A stretch of DNA of 63,615 nt from Kluyvera sichuanensis (GCF_014218705.1 NZ_JABBJF010000028.1:1-63615); one strand, 5' to 3'. Shown: positions 35,558 through 45,761, numbered from the stretch's first letter. The notes: a model not told the origin generated them from the sequence alone. Translations and numbers: made by a program.

Positions 35558-36469
35558 ATGCGTTTTAAACAACTGTTACCGCTGATAGGCGCGCTGTTCG
35601 CGCTGTACATTATCTGGGGCTCAACTTACTTTGCCATCAGCATTGGCGTTGCCAGCTGGCCCCCCTTAATGATGGCGGGTATTCGCTTCCTGTCGGCGGG
35701 CGTGCTGTTAATGGGATTTCTGCTCGCCACCGGCCATCGCTTACCGGCACGCAAACCGCTGATCAATGCCGCCATCATTGGCGTCCTGCTGTTGGCGGTG
35801 GGTAACGGGATGGTGACCGTCGCGGAACATCAGAACGTTCCTTCAGGTATCGCCGCCGTAATGGTCGCCACCGTACCGTTATTTACCCTCTGCTTTAGCC
35901 GCTTTTTTGGCATTGCCACCCGCAAGCTGGAGTGGCTGGGGATTGCCATTGGTCTGGCGGGCATTGTGCTGCTCAACAGCGGCGGTAACCTCAGCGGCAA
36001 CCCGTGGGGCGCATTGATGATCCTGATTGGTTCGTTGAGCTGGGCGTTTGGTTCGGTATATGGCTCGCGTATTGAACTGCCGACCGGCATGATGGCAGGT
36101 GCCATCGAGATGCTGGCCGCTGGTATTGTCCTGATGGTCGCCTCGCTGCTCAGCGGTGAGCGTTTAACCACCCTGCCGAGCCTGCACGGTTTTCTGGCGG
36201 TGGGGTATCTGGCGGTCTTTGGTTCGATTATTGCCATCAACGCCTATATGTATTTGATTCGCAACGTTACGCCTGCGGTGGCAACCAGCTATGCCTACGT
36301 CAACCCGGTGGTCGCCGTGCTCTTAGGCACCGGCTTTAACGGTGAACACCTCTCCGGTACCGAGTGGCTGGCACTGGCCATCATCATTGCCGCCGTGGTG
36401 CTGGTGACGCTGGGGAAATATCTCTTCCCGGCGAAAGCCACCGCTATTCCTTGCCAGACAGAGAAGTAA
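35558..36469 (+). CDS. yedA: YedA, EamA-type transporter
   Basis: 303 residues with two EamA repeats and about ten transmembrane helices (FKQLLPLIGALFALYIIWGS, LAGIVLLNSGGNLSGNPWGA). Drug/metabolite transporter superfamily, substrate unknown. The 3' end overlaps the end of vsr by 26 bp. Confidence 0.93.
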   Translation: MRFKQLLPLIGALFALYIIWGSTYFAISIGVASWPPLMMAGIRFLSAGVLLMGFLLATGHRLPARKPLINAAIIGVLLLAVGNGMVTVAEHQNVPSGIAAVMVATVPLFTLCFSRFFGIATRKLEWLGIAIGLAGIVLLNSGGNLSGNPWGALMILIGSLSWAFGSVYGSRIELPTGMMAGAIEMLAAGIVLMVASLLSGERLTTLPSLHGFLAVGYLAVFGSIIAINAYMYLIRNVTPAVATSYAYVNPVVAVLLGTGFNGEHLSGTEWLALAIIIAAVVLVTLGKYLFPAKATAIPCQTEK

Positions 36470-36938
36470 AGCTCAGACGGGAAATTCCCTGAATGCCGAT
36501 CTGCGCGCTGCCCTCGCCGCCGCAGATCCACTCCTCTAGCCGCTCGCATAACTCAAGGTCCGTTAGCTTCTCACGCCCGCGCAACGCACATTCCCACACC
36601 ACCAGCACACGCCAGCCTTGAGCAACCAACTGGCACATATCCCGCTCATCGCGCGCAACGTTAGCGCCAATCTTATTTAGCCAGAAGTCGGTGCGCGTCG
36701 CGGGGACTTTAAACAGATAGCAGTCGTGGTGATGCCAGAAGCAGCCGTGAGTGAATATCACGCAGCGGTAGTCGTCGAGAGTAAAATCGGGGCGGCCCGG
36801 CAGGCGCGTGTCCTGCGCAAGCCACTGCAGGCCAAGGCTGTCCAGCAGCGCGGCCATCCGTTTTTCAATGGCGGTATTCTGCGCGCCGATGGCGCGAATA
36901 TTCTTACTGCGAGTGGCCTTATCGTGAACGTCCGCCAT
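36444..36938 (-). CDS. vsr: Very-short-patch mismatch endonuclease Vsr
   Basis: 164 residues from the ATG at 36938. Signature [20 protein letters not shown], then [20 protein letters not shown] with the catalytic Asp, then [10 protein letters not shown] with the zinc-binding region. It nicks 5' to the T in T-G mismatches that arise from deamination of Dcm-methylated cytosine. The start lies 20 bp inside dcm in another frame, as in E. coli. Its C-terminus is about 8 residues longer than E. coli's. Confidence 0.96.
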   Translation of the reverse strand: MADVHDKATRSKNIRAIGAQNTAIEKRMAALLDSLGLQWLAQDTRLPGRPDFTLDDYRCVIFTHGCFWHHHDCYLFKVPATRTDFWLNKIGANVARDERDMCQLVAQGWRVLVVWECALRGREKLTDLELCERLEEWICGGEGSAQIGIQGISRLSFTSLSGKE

Positions 36939-38340
36939 CGCCGTTTTCCGAATCACGCAGCGCCACCGCCTGCAAAATGCGCGACTGCAAAAGGCGCGCA
37001 ACGGCGGCAAACACCGGCACAATCACCGAGTTGCCAAACTGCCGGTACGCCTGAGTATCCGACACCGGAATACGAAAACCGTAGCCCTGCGGTGATTCAA
37101 AACCCATCAGGCGAGCACACTCGCGCGGCGTCAGGCGACGTGGGCGATGCAGCTGGTTTTGCGGATCGTCAAAGTGCTTTTCACCCAGCGCGCGATCCCA
37201 GCCACGGTCGATAAGGATCTCGGCACCGTCTTTGTAATAGCGCGCCGATAGCGTCCTCGCGACGCTGCTGGCGCGCGTGGGATCCACCAGACCGTAACCG
37301 AACCCGTTGCCCTTCTCCTGGTGCTTGCGCGCATAGCGGTAGAGATATTTCCACAGCACCGGGGTGAGGATAAATTTCGGGTTAACGTTCGGCTCCAGCA
37401 GTTCGCCAAAGGTCGGCCGCTGCGCCGGATAGAGCGACGGGATATCACGCAGGGTAAAGCCCTCGTGCAACCCTAAATCACGGCGAAAACCGACCAGCAC
37501 AATACGCTCGCGGTGTTGGGGTAAGAAATGCTGGCCATCGATGATCTTCGGGTCATCGGCCCCCATATCGGCGGCGTCAGAAACTTCATAACCCAACTCA
37601 TCTAGTGTCTGCATGATGATGCGGAAAGTCTTGCCGTTATCGTGGCTCTTTAGGTTTTTAACGTTTTCCAGCACAAAGATAGGCGGCCTGCGGGCATCAA
37701 TAATGCGCACCACGTCAAAAAACAGCGTGCCCTGAGTGTCGCAGGCAAAGCCGTGCGCCCGGCCCAATGCATTCTTTTTTGACACCCCCGCCAGCGAGAA
37801 CGGCTGACACGGGAAGCCCGCCAGCAGCACGTCATGCTGAGGAATTGACGCCCGGATATGTTCCTGAGCTTCACGGTCGCTGATGTCAGGCTGATGGCTT
37901 AGCGTCACATCGCGAATATCGGCATTAAACCGATGTTCTGCCGGGTCGCAGTACCAGTTAGCTTTGTAGGTGCGCACCGCGTGTTTGTTCCACTCGCTGG
38001 TAAACACGCATTGCCCGCCAATGGCTTCAAAGCCGTGACGAATGCCACCGATCCCCGCAAAAAGATCGACAAAGCGAAATGCATACTTCGGATGATGCTG
38101 CGACGGCTTCGGCAGCAAAGAGGCCAGATGGGTGCACTCATTTTCACTCAGACGCGTGTTGGCGCGCGACAGGGTCACCACGCGTTTCACAATAGCCGGG
38201 CTCCAGTGCTGTTCCCCCACAGCGCTAAGCTCAGCGACAACGGTCTTTAAATCGTAAATCTCCAGAATATGCTCAAGCAGCGTCTGAGCATCCGGTGCGT
38301 CTAACGGCGCGCCCTCGTGTGATAAGACTCGTTGTTGCAT
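36919..38340 (-). CDS. dcm: DNA cytosine methyltransferase Dcm
   Basis: 473 residues from the ATG at 38340. C5-methyltransferase with motif [21 protein letters not shown], catalytic [23 protein letters not shown], and the C-terminal [19 protein letters not shown]. It methylates the inner C of CCWGG. Nearly identical motif layout to E. coli Dcm. The frame stays open further upstream, but that part is antisense-like to yedJ and is not used. Confidence 0.96.
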   Translation of the reverse strand: MQQRVLSHEGAPLDAPDAQTLLEHILEIYDLKTVVAELSAVGEQHWSPAIVKRVVTLSRANTRLSENECTHLASLLPKPSQHHPKYAFRFVDLFAGIGGIRHGFEAIGGQCVFTSEWNKHAVRTYKANWYCDPAEHRFNADIRDVTLSHQPDISDREAQEHIRASIPQHDVLLAGFPCQPFSLAGVSKKNALGRAHGFACDTQGTLFFDVVRIIDARRPPIFVLENVKNLKSHDNGKTFRIIMQTLDELGYEVSDAADMGADDPKIIDGQHFLPQHRERIVLVGFRRDLGLHEGFTLRDIPSLYPAQRPTFGELLEPNVNPKFILTPVLWKYLYRYARKHQEKGNGFGYGLVDPTRASSVARTLSARYYKDGAEILIDRGWDRALGEKHFDDPQNQLHRPRRLTPRECARLMGFESPQGYGFRIPVSDTQAYRQFGNSVIVPVFAAVARLLQSRILQAVALRDSENGDGGRSR

Positions 38341-38380
38341 AAATTTGACCAGATACAGAAAAAGAAAAATAAACCTGAGG

Positions 38381-39091
38381 TTACCATAAGTTGCCAGGGT
38401 CTGGCGTCGCGAATCTCTGCAGCACCTGTGCGTCCACGGCGAGCGGGTCGCCCGCCAGTTCGGCACTCAGTTTCGCCATAAAGTGCGCCAGAAAATCGGC
38501 ATTATGCTGCGCTATCTCGCGTCCTTTTTCGGTTTGCATCGTCTCAGGTAGCCGCAACAGTTTGGTCTGGAAATGGTCAAGCGCGTAGGTTTTGTCGTCC
38601 AGCTCACGGTTATCGGCAAAGGGATCGTCGGCATCAAACAGCGCCGCGTTCATCGCCCCGGAGACGGCAAACACTCGCGCCAGGCCGATTGCGCCCAGCG
38701 CTTCCAGTCGGTCGGCATCCTGAACGATTTTAGCCTCTGGGGTATTCGGCGTGATGCGCGCGCTAAAGCTGTGCGCTTCAATGGCGTGGGCAACGGCGCC
38801 ATAGCGTTCAACGGGAAACTGCGGGAAATCGCGCTGTAGAATCAGCAGCGTTTGCTGCGCGGATAATAAAGAGGAACGGGCGCGATCGGGATGATTCTTC
38901 GGCAGGCTGACGAGATCGTGAAAATAGCTCGCCAGCAGAATCACCGTGAGGTCGACGGGATCATCGGCAGCAATGCGCCTGGCGGTGCGCCAGACCCGGC
39001 GAAAATGGGCAATATCATGCGCCGCATCGCTGCCGACATAATGGGTTTCAAACCAACGTTCAACGTCCTGCTGCCATGCTGCTATATCCAT
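38381..39091 (-). CDS. yedJ: YedJ HD-domain phosphohydrolase
   Basis: 236 residues. HD-domain pattern: [19 protein letters not shown] (His), [18 protein letters not shown] (HD pair), [10 protein letters not shown], and [14 protein letters not shown] (final Asp). Cytoplasmic; substrate not known. Follows dcm in the same direction, ending 40 bp from the dcm start. Confidence 0.93.
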   Translation of the reverse strand: MDIAAWQQDVERWFETHYVGSDAAHDIAHFRRVWRTARRIAADDPVDLTVILLASYFHDLVSLPKNHPDRARSSLLSAQQTLLILQRDFPQFPVERYGAVAHAIEAHSFSARITPNTPEAKIVQDADRLEALGAIGLARVFAVSGAMNAALFDADDPFADNRELDDKTYALDHFQTKLLRLPETMQTEKGREIAQHNADFLAHFMAKLSAELAGDPLAVDAQVLQRFATPDPGNLW

Positions 39092-39136
39092 TACTTCACC
39101 GCGGATAAGAGTACATTGACCCCCAGCATAGCAATT

Positions 39137-39418
39137 TTAGCGCTGTTCTTCCTGTTCCAGACGGCGAGGACGAGTATACCAGGCTATTCCGCCAAGCAGC
39201 GCGCCGACGATACTCAGCACCAGAAATCCCAGCAGCGCGCCAATCCATTTCCCCATGGACGAACCGATTTCACCATCGTTCGTCGCGCCGGGAATACTCT
39301 GTACATCGCTGATGACCCACAGGTAGCGCGCCATCGCCCAGACAAAGTAACCGCAAAACGCGTAAAACACCCACAGCGCCAGTTTGCCGCCTGGGCCACG
39401 CTCCATTTGCTCTTGCAT
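39137..39418 (-). CDS. yedR: YedR-like small inner-membrane protein
   Basis: 93 residues with two hydrophobic segments (LALWVFYAFCGYFVWAMARY, ~12-31, and ALLGFLVLSIVGALLGGIAW, ~60-79) and an acidic/basic tail. Placed between yedJ and the porin, where E. coli has yedR; name rests on position and topology. Confidence 0.55.
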   Translation of the reverse strand: MQEQMERGPGGKLALWVFYAFCGYFVWAMARYLWVISDVQSIPGATNDGEIGSSMGKWIGALLGFLVLSIVGALLGGIAWYTRPRRLEQEEQR

Positions 39419-39607
39419 AAAAACACTCTCATTACGCTATTCATGTTCACTGCCACGACATCACGCTGGCAATTGATGTGATATCGCTCACATTATAACG
39501 ATTAAAATGGTGCAAGGTAGTCCACCTCTACGTTACCGGTAACAATTTGCCATTAGCTTGATCTCCAGCAATTTTGTCAGATGACATCTACGCCAACGGA
39601 GGTACTC

Positions 39608-39688
39608 ATGATATGCGGCAGCGATCTTTCGCCCCCTTCTCTGCGGAATCGCCTCAACCATGCGATTTTAACAATAAAAATATTATAA
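39608..39688 (+). CDS. Possible 26-codon ORF with strong ribosome site
   Basis: ATG at 39608 follows GGAGG with 6-nt spacing. The product starts MICGSDLSPPSLRNRLNHA. It lies upstream of the RseX-like RNA and the porin. Unproven; listed because its ribosome site is near consensus. Confidence 0.3.
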   Translation: MICGSDLSPPSLRNRLNHAILTIKIL

Positions 39689-39770
39689 TAATTACCAATT
39701 TAAATTCACATAATAAATAATAATAAAGTCTTTTTCTGTATCTTTATTTTTCATGACAACCATGCCATTA

Positions 39771-39860
39771 TCCATTCCGTTATTAGCCTTTTGTTATGCA
39801 TCAATATATTTATGTTTTTGACCTTCCCGATCGTATGCCAGTACGGTCGGGATTTTTTTT
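39771..39860 (+). ncRNA. rseX: Probable RseX-like small RNA
   Basis: A strong terminator (CCCGATCGTA-TGCCAG-TACGGTCGGG at 39826-39851, then eight T) ends a conserved-looking stretch (TTATGCATCAATATATTTAT, then TTTTTGACCTTCCCGA). No gene lies upstream on this strand to need it. In E. coli the sRNA RseX, which represses ompA and ompC with Hfq, is encoded between yedR and yedS, exactly this interval. 5' end estimated from the usual ~91-nt length. Confidence 0.6.
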
Positions 39861-39905
39861 GCCTTTACCAGATACATCCATCCTATCAATGGTAAGGAGG
39901 AAAAG

Positions 39906-39953
39906 ATGACAAAACACAATAATTACATTAAAAACAACAACAAAACAAAATGA
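39906..39953 (+). CDS. 15-codon ORF ahead of the porin
   Basis: AAGGAGGAAAAG then ATG (39906), encoding an Asn/Lys-rich peptide (MTKHNNYIKNNNKTK). The ribosome site is nearly perfect, although the ORF is tiny. Could be a leader peptide for porin control or chance in AT-rich DNA. Confidence 0.3.
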   Translation: MTKHNNYIKNNNKTK

Positions 39954-40125
39954 ATCGATGAAATACATATCAAATTAAATATAAAAGAAATATTTTGAAA
40001 TGTTTTATATAATTTTATTACATTTATATTTTTAATAAAAATGAACTCTACCTATACCATCCAGAACAGTAACACCGGATGGCATTACTTATATTCATAT
40101 GCGCAATAATGCAAAGGAAAACATA

Positions 40126-41289
40126 ATGAAAATAAAAGCTCTGGCACTGTTAGTTCCAGCTTTACTGATGGCTGGTGCAGCGAATGCTGCTGAAGTTTAT
40201 AACAAAGACGGCAATAAGCTGGATCTGTACGGCAAAGTGGTTGGCCTGCACTATTTCTCAGACCACAGCGGTGATAACGGCGATAAGTCCTACGCGCGTC
40301 TGGGCTTCAAGGGAGAAACCCAAATCACCGAACAGCTGATCGGCTACGGTCAGTGGGAATACAACATTCAGGCCAACACCCCGGAAAGCGACAGCGGTAA
40401 CGACTCCTGGACCCGTCTTGGCTTCGCCGGTCTGAAATTTGGCGACTTCGGTTCATTCGATTACGGCCGTAACTACGGCGCCATCTACGACATCGAAGCC
40501 TGGACCGATATGCTGCCGGAGTTCGGCGGTGACAGCTACACCCAGACCGACGTCTATTTCACCGGTCGTGCAAACGGTATTGCCAGCTATCGTAACAACG
40601 ATTTCTTCGGCCTGGTGGATGGCCTGAACTTTGCGCTGCAGTATCAGGGCAAAAATGAAGACGGTGGTTCCGGCGAAGGCACCGTAAACGGCGCGGGCGG
40701 CAAACTGGCAAAAGGCAACGGCGACGGCTTCGCAATGTCCACCACCTACAACTTTACCGATTTCCTGCCAGGCTTAAGCGTGGGTGCAGCCTATTCCAGC
40801 TCTGACCGTACCAACGATCAGGTGGTTGCTGGCGGAATCCATAACCGCTACAGCAAATCCGCCGGTGGTGATACCGCTGAAGCCTGGACCATTGGTACCA
40901 AATACGACGCTAATGACGTCTATCTGGCGATGATGTATGCCGAAACCAACAACATGACCGGTTATGGCAACGGCGACATTGCCAACAAAACGCAGAACTT
41001 CGAAGCCGTGGCACAGTATCAATTTGACTTCGGCCTGCGTCCATCTTTAGCCTGGGTTTATTCCAAGGGCAAAGATATGGGCGGTTACGATGGCCGTCAC
41101 GGCATTGAGTACACCGACAAAGCGCTGGTGAACTATATTGATGTCGGCGCCACCTACTACTTCAACAAAAACATGTCCACCTACATTGATTACAAAATCA
41201 ACATGCTGGACGATGACGTACAGTTCTACAAAGATAACGGTATCGCCACTGACGATATCCTGGCTATCGGCCTGGTTTATCAGTTCTAA
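40126..41289 (+). CDS. yedS: OmpC/OmpF-family porin, YedS/OmpS-type
   Basis: 387 residues from the ATG at 40126. Signal peptide ([20 protein letters not shown], cleavage before AEVYNKDG) and a 16-strand porin with [20 protein letters not shown], the constriction-loop sequence ([20 protein letters not shown]), [20 protein letters not shown] and a terminal LVYQF motif. In E. coli yedS is a pseudogene here; Salmonella has ompS1. Intact in this genome. Preceded by ~260 bp of AT-rich regulatory DNA. Confidence 0.9.
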   Translation: MKIKALALLVPALLMAGAANAAEVYNKDGNKLDLYGKVVGLHYFSDHSGDNGDKSYARLGFKGETQITEQLIGYGQWEYNIQANTPESDSGNDSWTRLGFAGLKFGDFGSFDYGRNYGAIYDIEAWTDMLPEFGGDSYTQTDVYFTGRANGIASYRNNDFFGLVDGLNFALQYQGKNEDGGSGEGTVNGAGGKLAKGNGDGFAMSTTYNFTDFLPGLSVGAAYSSSDRTNDQVVAGGIHNRYSKSAGGDTAEAWTIGTKYDANDVYLAMMYAETNNMTGYGNGDIANKTQNFEAVAQYQFDFGLRPSLAWVYSKGKDMGGYDGRHGIEYTDKALVNYIDVGATYYFNKNMSTYIDYKINMLDDDVQFYKDNGIATDDILAIGLVYQF

Positions 41290-41300
41290 TCGACCGGTGT

Positions 41301-41330
41301 AAAAAAGCCCGCGTAGCGGGCTTTTTTTAT
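41301..41330. terminator. Bidirectional terminator between porin and MurQ-like gene
   Basis: AAAAAAGCCCGC-GTA-GCGGGCTTTTTTT; T-runs on both strands. Confidence 0.92.
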
Positions 41331-41338
41331 GCTGCCAA

Positions 41339-42235
41339 CTACGGCGCCTCTTGTAGCGCCATCCGCACAAAACCCTTGTTCTGCGCCAGAAGGTCGTGCG
41401 CTTTCCAGGCATCCAACCCGGTGAGCACCATCAACACCGCCGTCTTACATTGGTGATCGCAGCTTTCCAGCGCTGCTTTTGCTACCGCCCGGCTGCACCC
41501 GCCCGCTTCCATCACTATCGCGATTTGACGCTCAACCATATGCGTACCGGTATCGCGGATGTCTACGCGCATATTGCTATAGACTCGTCCGGTGCGAATG
41601 GCGAGCCCGGTCGTTAACATGGAGAGCACCATTTTTTGCGCGGCAATCGCCTTTGGATTGCCGTAACCTGCCACCGCTTCAGCGCCGGTTTGCGGCGCAA
41701 TAACGATACTGGCAAGATCGGTTGCTTCGCTTTGCGGATTACGGGTTATCAGCGCGCGTGTTGCCCCCAGAGACCACGCATGGCGCAGCGCGCCCCACAG
41801 CCACGGCGTTTTGCCGCTGACGCTTAATGCCACCAGCATATCTTTTTGCGTGAACCCAATAGCCTGAAGATCCAGCACCCCACGATCGTAGTCCTGTGCA
41901 GCCCCCGTCATATCGTGCAGCATCGCCAACGCCCCACCGGCAATCAATCCCATGACCGGGTGTTTTTCATCCGGGGAGAATTCGTTGGCGGTCATCACCG
42001 CATTACGCCCGGAAGCACCGGCACCAACCATCACCACGCGCCCGCCGTGGCTAAGGGTGGCCACCGCATTATCAATCAGCAGGGTAATGTCGTCGAGACA
42101 AGGAGTTATCGCATCAGCAATGCGTTTATCTTCTTGATTAATCACGTTCAACATATCGCGGGTGGACAGTCTATCAATCTCAGCCGTCGTTGAATTGCGT
42201 CGTTCCATGACTGAACCGGCAAGCTTAATGCTCAT
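41339..42235 (-). CDS. MurQ-like SIS-domain protein (N-acetylmuramate 6-phosphate etherase family)
   Basis: 298 residues, the same length as E. coli MurQ and alignable throughout. SIS sugar-phosphate binding motif VVMVGAGASGRNAVMTANEF, then VSGKTPWLWGALRHAWSLGA. The catalytic glutamate equivalent to Glu83 is kept (Glu85), but the second one (Glu114 in E. coli) is Ala113 in the segment DMTGAAQD. An etherase without this base would be impaired, so it may have a changed role, such as binding sugar phosphate like GKRP. AAGGAG ribosome site. Divergent from the DcuS-like gene, separated by ~175 bp. No murP beside it. Confidence 0.8.
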   Translation of the reverse strand: MSIKLAGSVMERRNSTTAEIDRLSTRDMLNVINQEDKRIADAITPCLDDITLLIDNAVATLSHGGRVVMVGAGASGRNAVMTANEFSPDEKHPVMGLIAGGALAMLHDMTGAAQDYDRGVLDLQAIGFTQKDMLVALSVSGKTPWLWGALRHAWSLGATRALITRNPQSEATDLASIVIAPQTGAEAVAGYGNPKAIAAQKMVLSMLTTGLAIRTGRVYSNMRVDIRDTGTHMVERQIAIVMEAGGCSRAVAKAALESCDHQCKTAVLMVLTGLDAWKAHDLLAQNKGFVRMALQEAP

Positions 42236-42412
42236 AAACGGACTCCTTATTATGGGTTCTGAAGCAATACTAAAGTGTTTTGTATGGATTGCTCTGCGAG
42301 AACGGTCACAAAGAGAGGTTTGGTTTTGTAAGGGAGGATAGCTTTATGAAATCAGGCACATCGGCGATAATGAGTTTTTGACCTCCGATAATAAAAGGTG
42401 TTAATGCGCGGT

Positions 42413-44023
42413 ATGCAGCAAACTCAGCCCCAACCGAAGCGCCCGATGAAGCTCAGTACGCTGGTGACGCTGATGGTCTGCAGCGTCATCATTTCCGTAT
42501 TACTGGTGGTTTACGCCTTCTATTTTGTGCAGATAACCAAAGCCACCCGCTCCGGTGTGGAAGATACCGCCTTTGCTATTGCTCGTACGCTGGCCAACTC
42601 CCCGGATATCAAGCGCGGTCTGAGCGAACCGCCGGACCACAATAGCATTCAGCCTATCGCCAGCGCCGTGCAGCAGCACAACGGCCTACTTTACGCCGTA
42701 GTCACCAATATGGACGGCGTTCGCTATTCGCACCCGAACGCGCATCTGATAGGCCAGCATTTTATCGGTACCGATCTCCAGCCTGCGCTGAAAGGCAAAG
42801 AGAACCTCTCGATTAACCACGGTGTATTGGCCGAAGCCGTACGCGTGTTCACGCCTATTTATAACGACCGCCAGCAGCAGATTGGCGTGGTGATTGTCGG
42901 CATTTCGTTGCAAAAAGTGGATGAGCAGATTAACGCCGCCCGCTGGAATGCGATTGGATTCGTGCTGTTTAGCGCCATCGTCGGCGTTCTGGGCATCTGG
43001 GGGCTGGTGCGGGTGCTTAAAAACATCCTGTTTGGTCTCGAACCCCACGAAATCTCCAGCCTGTTCGAGCAACGCCAGGCAATGCTGCAATCGATTCGCG
43101 AAGGGGTCATTGCCGTCGATGCCAAAGGCCGGGTCACGTTGATTAACCAGGCCGCACGGCAGATCCTGTTTTCACCTCAGGCACCGGCTTTGGGCGCAGT
43201 CCAGCATGCGCCGCTGCTGTCGAGTCTGAAAGAGGTGCTGGACAGTGGTACGCCCGTCGAAAACCGCGAAATCGGCTGTAACGGTCGTCTGCTGCTGTGC
43301 AACACCGTACCGGTGCTCAACAACCGTCGCGTTATTGGCGCGATCACCACCTTCCGCGATAAAACTGAAATCAGCCAGTTGATGCAGCGAATGGACGGGC
43401 TGGTCAACTACGTCGATGCCCTGCGCAGCCACTCCCATGAGTTTATGAACAAGCTGCATGTGATTCTGGGACTGCTGCACATGAAGCGCTACGATAAGCT
43501 GGAAGGTTACATCCTGCAGACCGCGCAAAACTACCAGACCGACATTGGCACCTTGCAGCATAAGATCAAATCACCGATCATTGCCGGCTTCCTGCTCGGT
43601 AAAATCAACCGAGCCAGCGATGCCGGGATCGCGCTAACCCTGGCCGATGAGAGCCTGATCCCGGACAACCCAAATGAAGAGCAGGTTGCGGTGCTGGTCA
43701 CGGTGCTAGGTAACCTGATTGAGAACGCGCTGGATGCAATGGCAGATCAGGGTGAAGGCGAAATTGGCCTGTTGCTGCACTACCAGAACGGCTGGCTCAG
43801 CGGTGAGGTTAGCGACGATGGCCCGGGTATTGCGGCAAACCGCATCGATGCCATCTTTAATAAAGGATTTTCCACCAAAGGCGAAAACCGCGGTGTCGGG
43901 CTATTTTTAGCCCGTCAGCAGACGGAGAATCTCGGCGGGACACTTTCCGTCGAGTCCGAGCCGGGCGTGTTCACCCAATTTTTTGTTCAAATTCCCTGGG
44001 ATAGCGAGAGGACAAGCGCGTGA
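42413..44023 (+). CDS. DcuS-like sensor histidine kinase for C4-dicarboxylates or related acids
   Basis: About 536 residues. Starts are possible at GTG 42398 and ATG 42404 and 42413; the last two fit. Transmembrane helix at ~18-40, a periplasmic PAS domain with Arg104, His107 and Arg144 at the positions that bind carboxylates in DcuS, a second helix (~182-205), a cytoplasmic PAS (~215-320), H-box at 338-350 (SHSHEFMNKLHV, His342) and an ATPase domain (NLIENALDAMAD, GVGLFLARQQTENLGG). It overlaps the regulator gene by 4 bp. Sequence is far closer to DcuS than to CitA in length and layout. Confidence 0.85.
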   Translation: MQQTQPQPKRPMKLSTLVTLMVCSVIISVLLVVYAFYFVQITKATRSGVEDTAFAIARTLANSPDIKRGLSEPPDHNSIQPIASAVQQHNGLLYAVVTNMDGVRYSHPNAHLIGQHFIGTDLQPALKGKENLSINHGVLAEAVRVFTPIYNDRQQQIGVVIVGISLQKVDEQINAARWNAIGFVLFSAIVGVLGIWGLVRVLKNILFGLEPHEISSLFEQRQAMLQSIREGVIAVDAKGRVTLINQAARQILFSPQAPALGAVQHAPLLSSLKEVLDSGTPVENREIGCNGRLLLCNTVPVLNNRRVIGAITTFRDKTEISQLMQRMDGLVNYVDALRSHSHEFMNKLHVILGLLHMKRYDKLEGYILQTAQNYQTDIGTLQHKIKSPIIAGFLLGKINRASDAGIALTLADESLIPDNPNEEQVAVLVTVLGNLIENALDAMADQGEGEIGLLLHYQNGWLSGEVSDDGPGIAANRIDAIFNKGFSTKGENRGVGLFLARQQTENLGGTLSVESEPGVFTQFFVQIPWDSERTSA

Positions 44024-44739
44024 TAAATGTTTTAATTGTCGATGATGATGCCATGGTGGCCGACCTGAACCGCTGCTACATTGAGCGCGTTGATGGGTTT
44101 GTCTGCTGTGGTATCGCCTCCACGCTCCAGCAGGCGAAAGATAAAGTGCAGGATGCTTCCCAGGCCATCGACCTGATTTTACTGGATGTCTACATGCAGC
44201 AGGACAACGGTCTGGATCTGCTGCCTATCGTGCGCGACTCTGGCCGCGCCATCGACGTGATTATGATTTCATCCGCCTCGGACGCCGCCACCGTGCAGAC
44301 GTCGCTGCGCTATGGCGTGGTGGACTATCTCATCAAGCCGTTCCAGTTTCCGCGCTTTGAAGAGGCGCTGCTGAGCTGGCGTGAGAAAAAGCAGTTGATG
44401 GGCAGCCACGCCTACTACGAGCAGGCTGACGTCGATCGCCTGCTGCATGGCGGTTCGCCAGAATTAGCGGACACGAAGCGGCTGCCAAAGGGGCTCACGC
44501 CGCAGACGCTGCGCACGCTGTGTCAGTGGATAGATGCGCATCCTGAGACCGAATTCTCCACCGACGATCTGGCCCAGGCGGTCAATATCTCTCGCGTATC
44601 CTGCCGTAAATATCTTATCTGGCTGGCGCAGATTAATATTCTGTTCACCAGCATTCACTACGGTGCGACCGGCCGCCCGGTTTATCGCTACCGCTTGCTG
44701 CAGGAGCAGTATGGTCTGCTCAAGCAGTACTGCCAGTAA
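44020..44739 (+). CDS. DcuR-like response regulator
   Basis: 239 residues, GTG start at 44020. Receiver domain with the phosphoacceptor Asp56 in LILLDVYMQ and a C-terminal helix-turn-helix (DDLAQAVNISRVSCRKYLIW). The whole protein aligns with E. coli DcuR. It should activate the nearby fumarate reductase and transporter genes under anaerobic, dicarboxylate-rich conditions. Its 3' end overlaps the apbE stop on the other strand by 20 bp. Confidence 0.88.
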   Translation: MINVLIVDDDAMVADLNRCYIERVDGFVCCGIASTLQQAKDKVQDASQAIDLILLDVYMQQDNGLDLLPIVRDSGRAIDVIMISSASDAATVQTSLRYGVVDYLIKPFQFPRFEEALLSWREKKQLMGSHAYYEQADVDRLLHGGSPELADTKRLPKGLTPQTLRTLCQWIDAHPETEFSTDDLAQAVNISRVSCRKYLIWLAQINILFTSIHYGATGRPVYRYRLLQEQYGLLKQYCQ

Positions 44740-45685
44740 GACGGTACTCGCGGTCCAGCAGCGTAAAACGATAGAGGTGGGATGAAGAGAGCACCACCTC
44801 TTTGTTTTTAGTCACAAAAATAGCTTCAATATCCGGGCGTGAACGCAGCGCAGCGCACCCTTTTTCCACGCCCATGCCGTACATCAGCGTGGTCCAGATA
44901 TCGCCGTCAATCGAGTCGGCGCTGATAATCGTCACGCTGTCCAGTTCATTATCCAGCGGATAGCCGGTACGCGGGTCGAGAATATGGTGATAAAGCTGAC
45001 CATTTTGCTCAAAGAAGCGCTCGTACACGCCGGAGGTCACCACCGATTTATTCTCAATTTCCAGCGTGCCAATCATCGCCCCTGAGGTGGAGAACGGTTT
45101 TTTCAGGCCAATTGACCAGCCGCCTTCCGGCGTGCCCAGCGTCTGCACGTTACCGCCAAGATTAATCAGCCCCTGCTCCACCCCTTCCTGACGCAGATAG
45201 TCGCGTACGCGGTCGGCAATATAGCCCTTGGCAATCGCGCCAAGATCAATTTCCATGCCCATTTGCGCCAGGTACACGCTGTTATCGTCGTCGTTCAGCA
45301 CCACCTGCTCAGGATTGGTGAGCGTCAGCAGGTGTGAAATTTCGTCCGCCGGCGGGACGCTGTCGCCTTTAAAGCCAATACGCCAGCGCTTCACCAACGG
45401 GCCAATGGCGAGGTTAAATGCGCTTTGCGGCAGCAGGCTCGCCGATTTGGCGCATTTGATCAAAGCATAAACGGGGGCGCTCACGACGACCGGGTGCTGG
45501 CCCGCAGCGTGGTTGATATCCATCACCTGCGACTGGGCGCGGTTGACGGTAAGCAGGTCTTCATACTGTTTGATAAGGCGGAAAACGCGTGAGGCGAGCG
45601 CCTCGTTATGCGCGAAAAGCTTGAGCAGGATGGGTGACCCCATCAGTACGGCAGAATAGCTGTATACCCTTGTACTGTCTGACAT
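44720..45685 (-). CDS. apbE: ApbE, FAD:protein FMN transferase (cytoplasmic)
   Basis: 321 residues from the ATG at 45685 (GAGGGG upstream). ApbE motifs: DLGAIAKGYIADRVRDYL, INLGGNVQT, HHILDPRTGYPL and DSIDGDIWTTLMYGMG. It has no signal peptide, unlike typical periplasmic ApbE, so it acts in the cytoplasm. Located 76 bp downstream of a protein with an FMN_bind domain, whose threonine it should flavinylate with FMN from FAD. This gene order is strong evidence that the flavoprotein is the substrate. Confidence 0.92.
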   Translation of the reverse strand: MSDSTRVYSYSAVLMGSPILLKLFAHNEALASRVFRLIKQYEDLLTVNRAQSQVMDINHAAGQHPVVVSAPVYALIKCAKSASLLPQSAFNLAIGPLVKRWRIGFKGDSVPPADEISHLLTLTNPEQVVLNDDDNSVYLAQMGMEIDLGAIAKGYIADRVRDYLRQEGVEQGLINLGGNVQTLGTPEGGWSIGLKKPFSTSGAMIGTLEIENKSVVTSGVYERFFEQNGQLYHHILDPRTGYPLDNELDSVTIISADSIDGDIWTTLMYGMGVEKGCAALRSRPDIEAIFVTKNKEVVLSSSHLYRFTLLDREYRLTGSTA

Positions 45686-45711
45686 CGATATCCCCTCTGC
45701 TGATGGTAACA

Positions 45712-45741
45712 ACCCGGCGTCGCTACGCTCGGCCGGGCTAC
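45712..45741. repeat. REP-like inverted repeat between apbE and the fumarate reductase gene
   Basis: ACCCGGCGTCGCTACGC-TCGGCCGGGCTAC: an imperfect palindrome of the CCCGG-type found in enteric intergenic regions; related sequences occur at 55273-55345. Confidence 0.65.
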
Positions 45742-45761
45742 GGGATGGTGCCATGGGTTAA

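Noticed and set aside
38341..38466. Upstream extension of dcm
   Set aside because: It overlaps yedJ and shows no similarity to Dcm; the ATG at 38340 gives the E. coli-like length.
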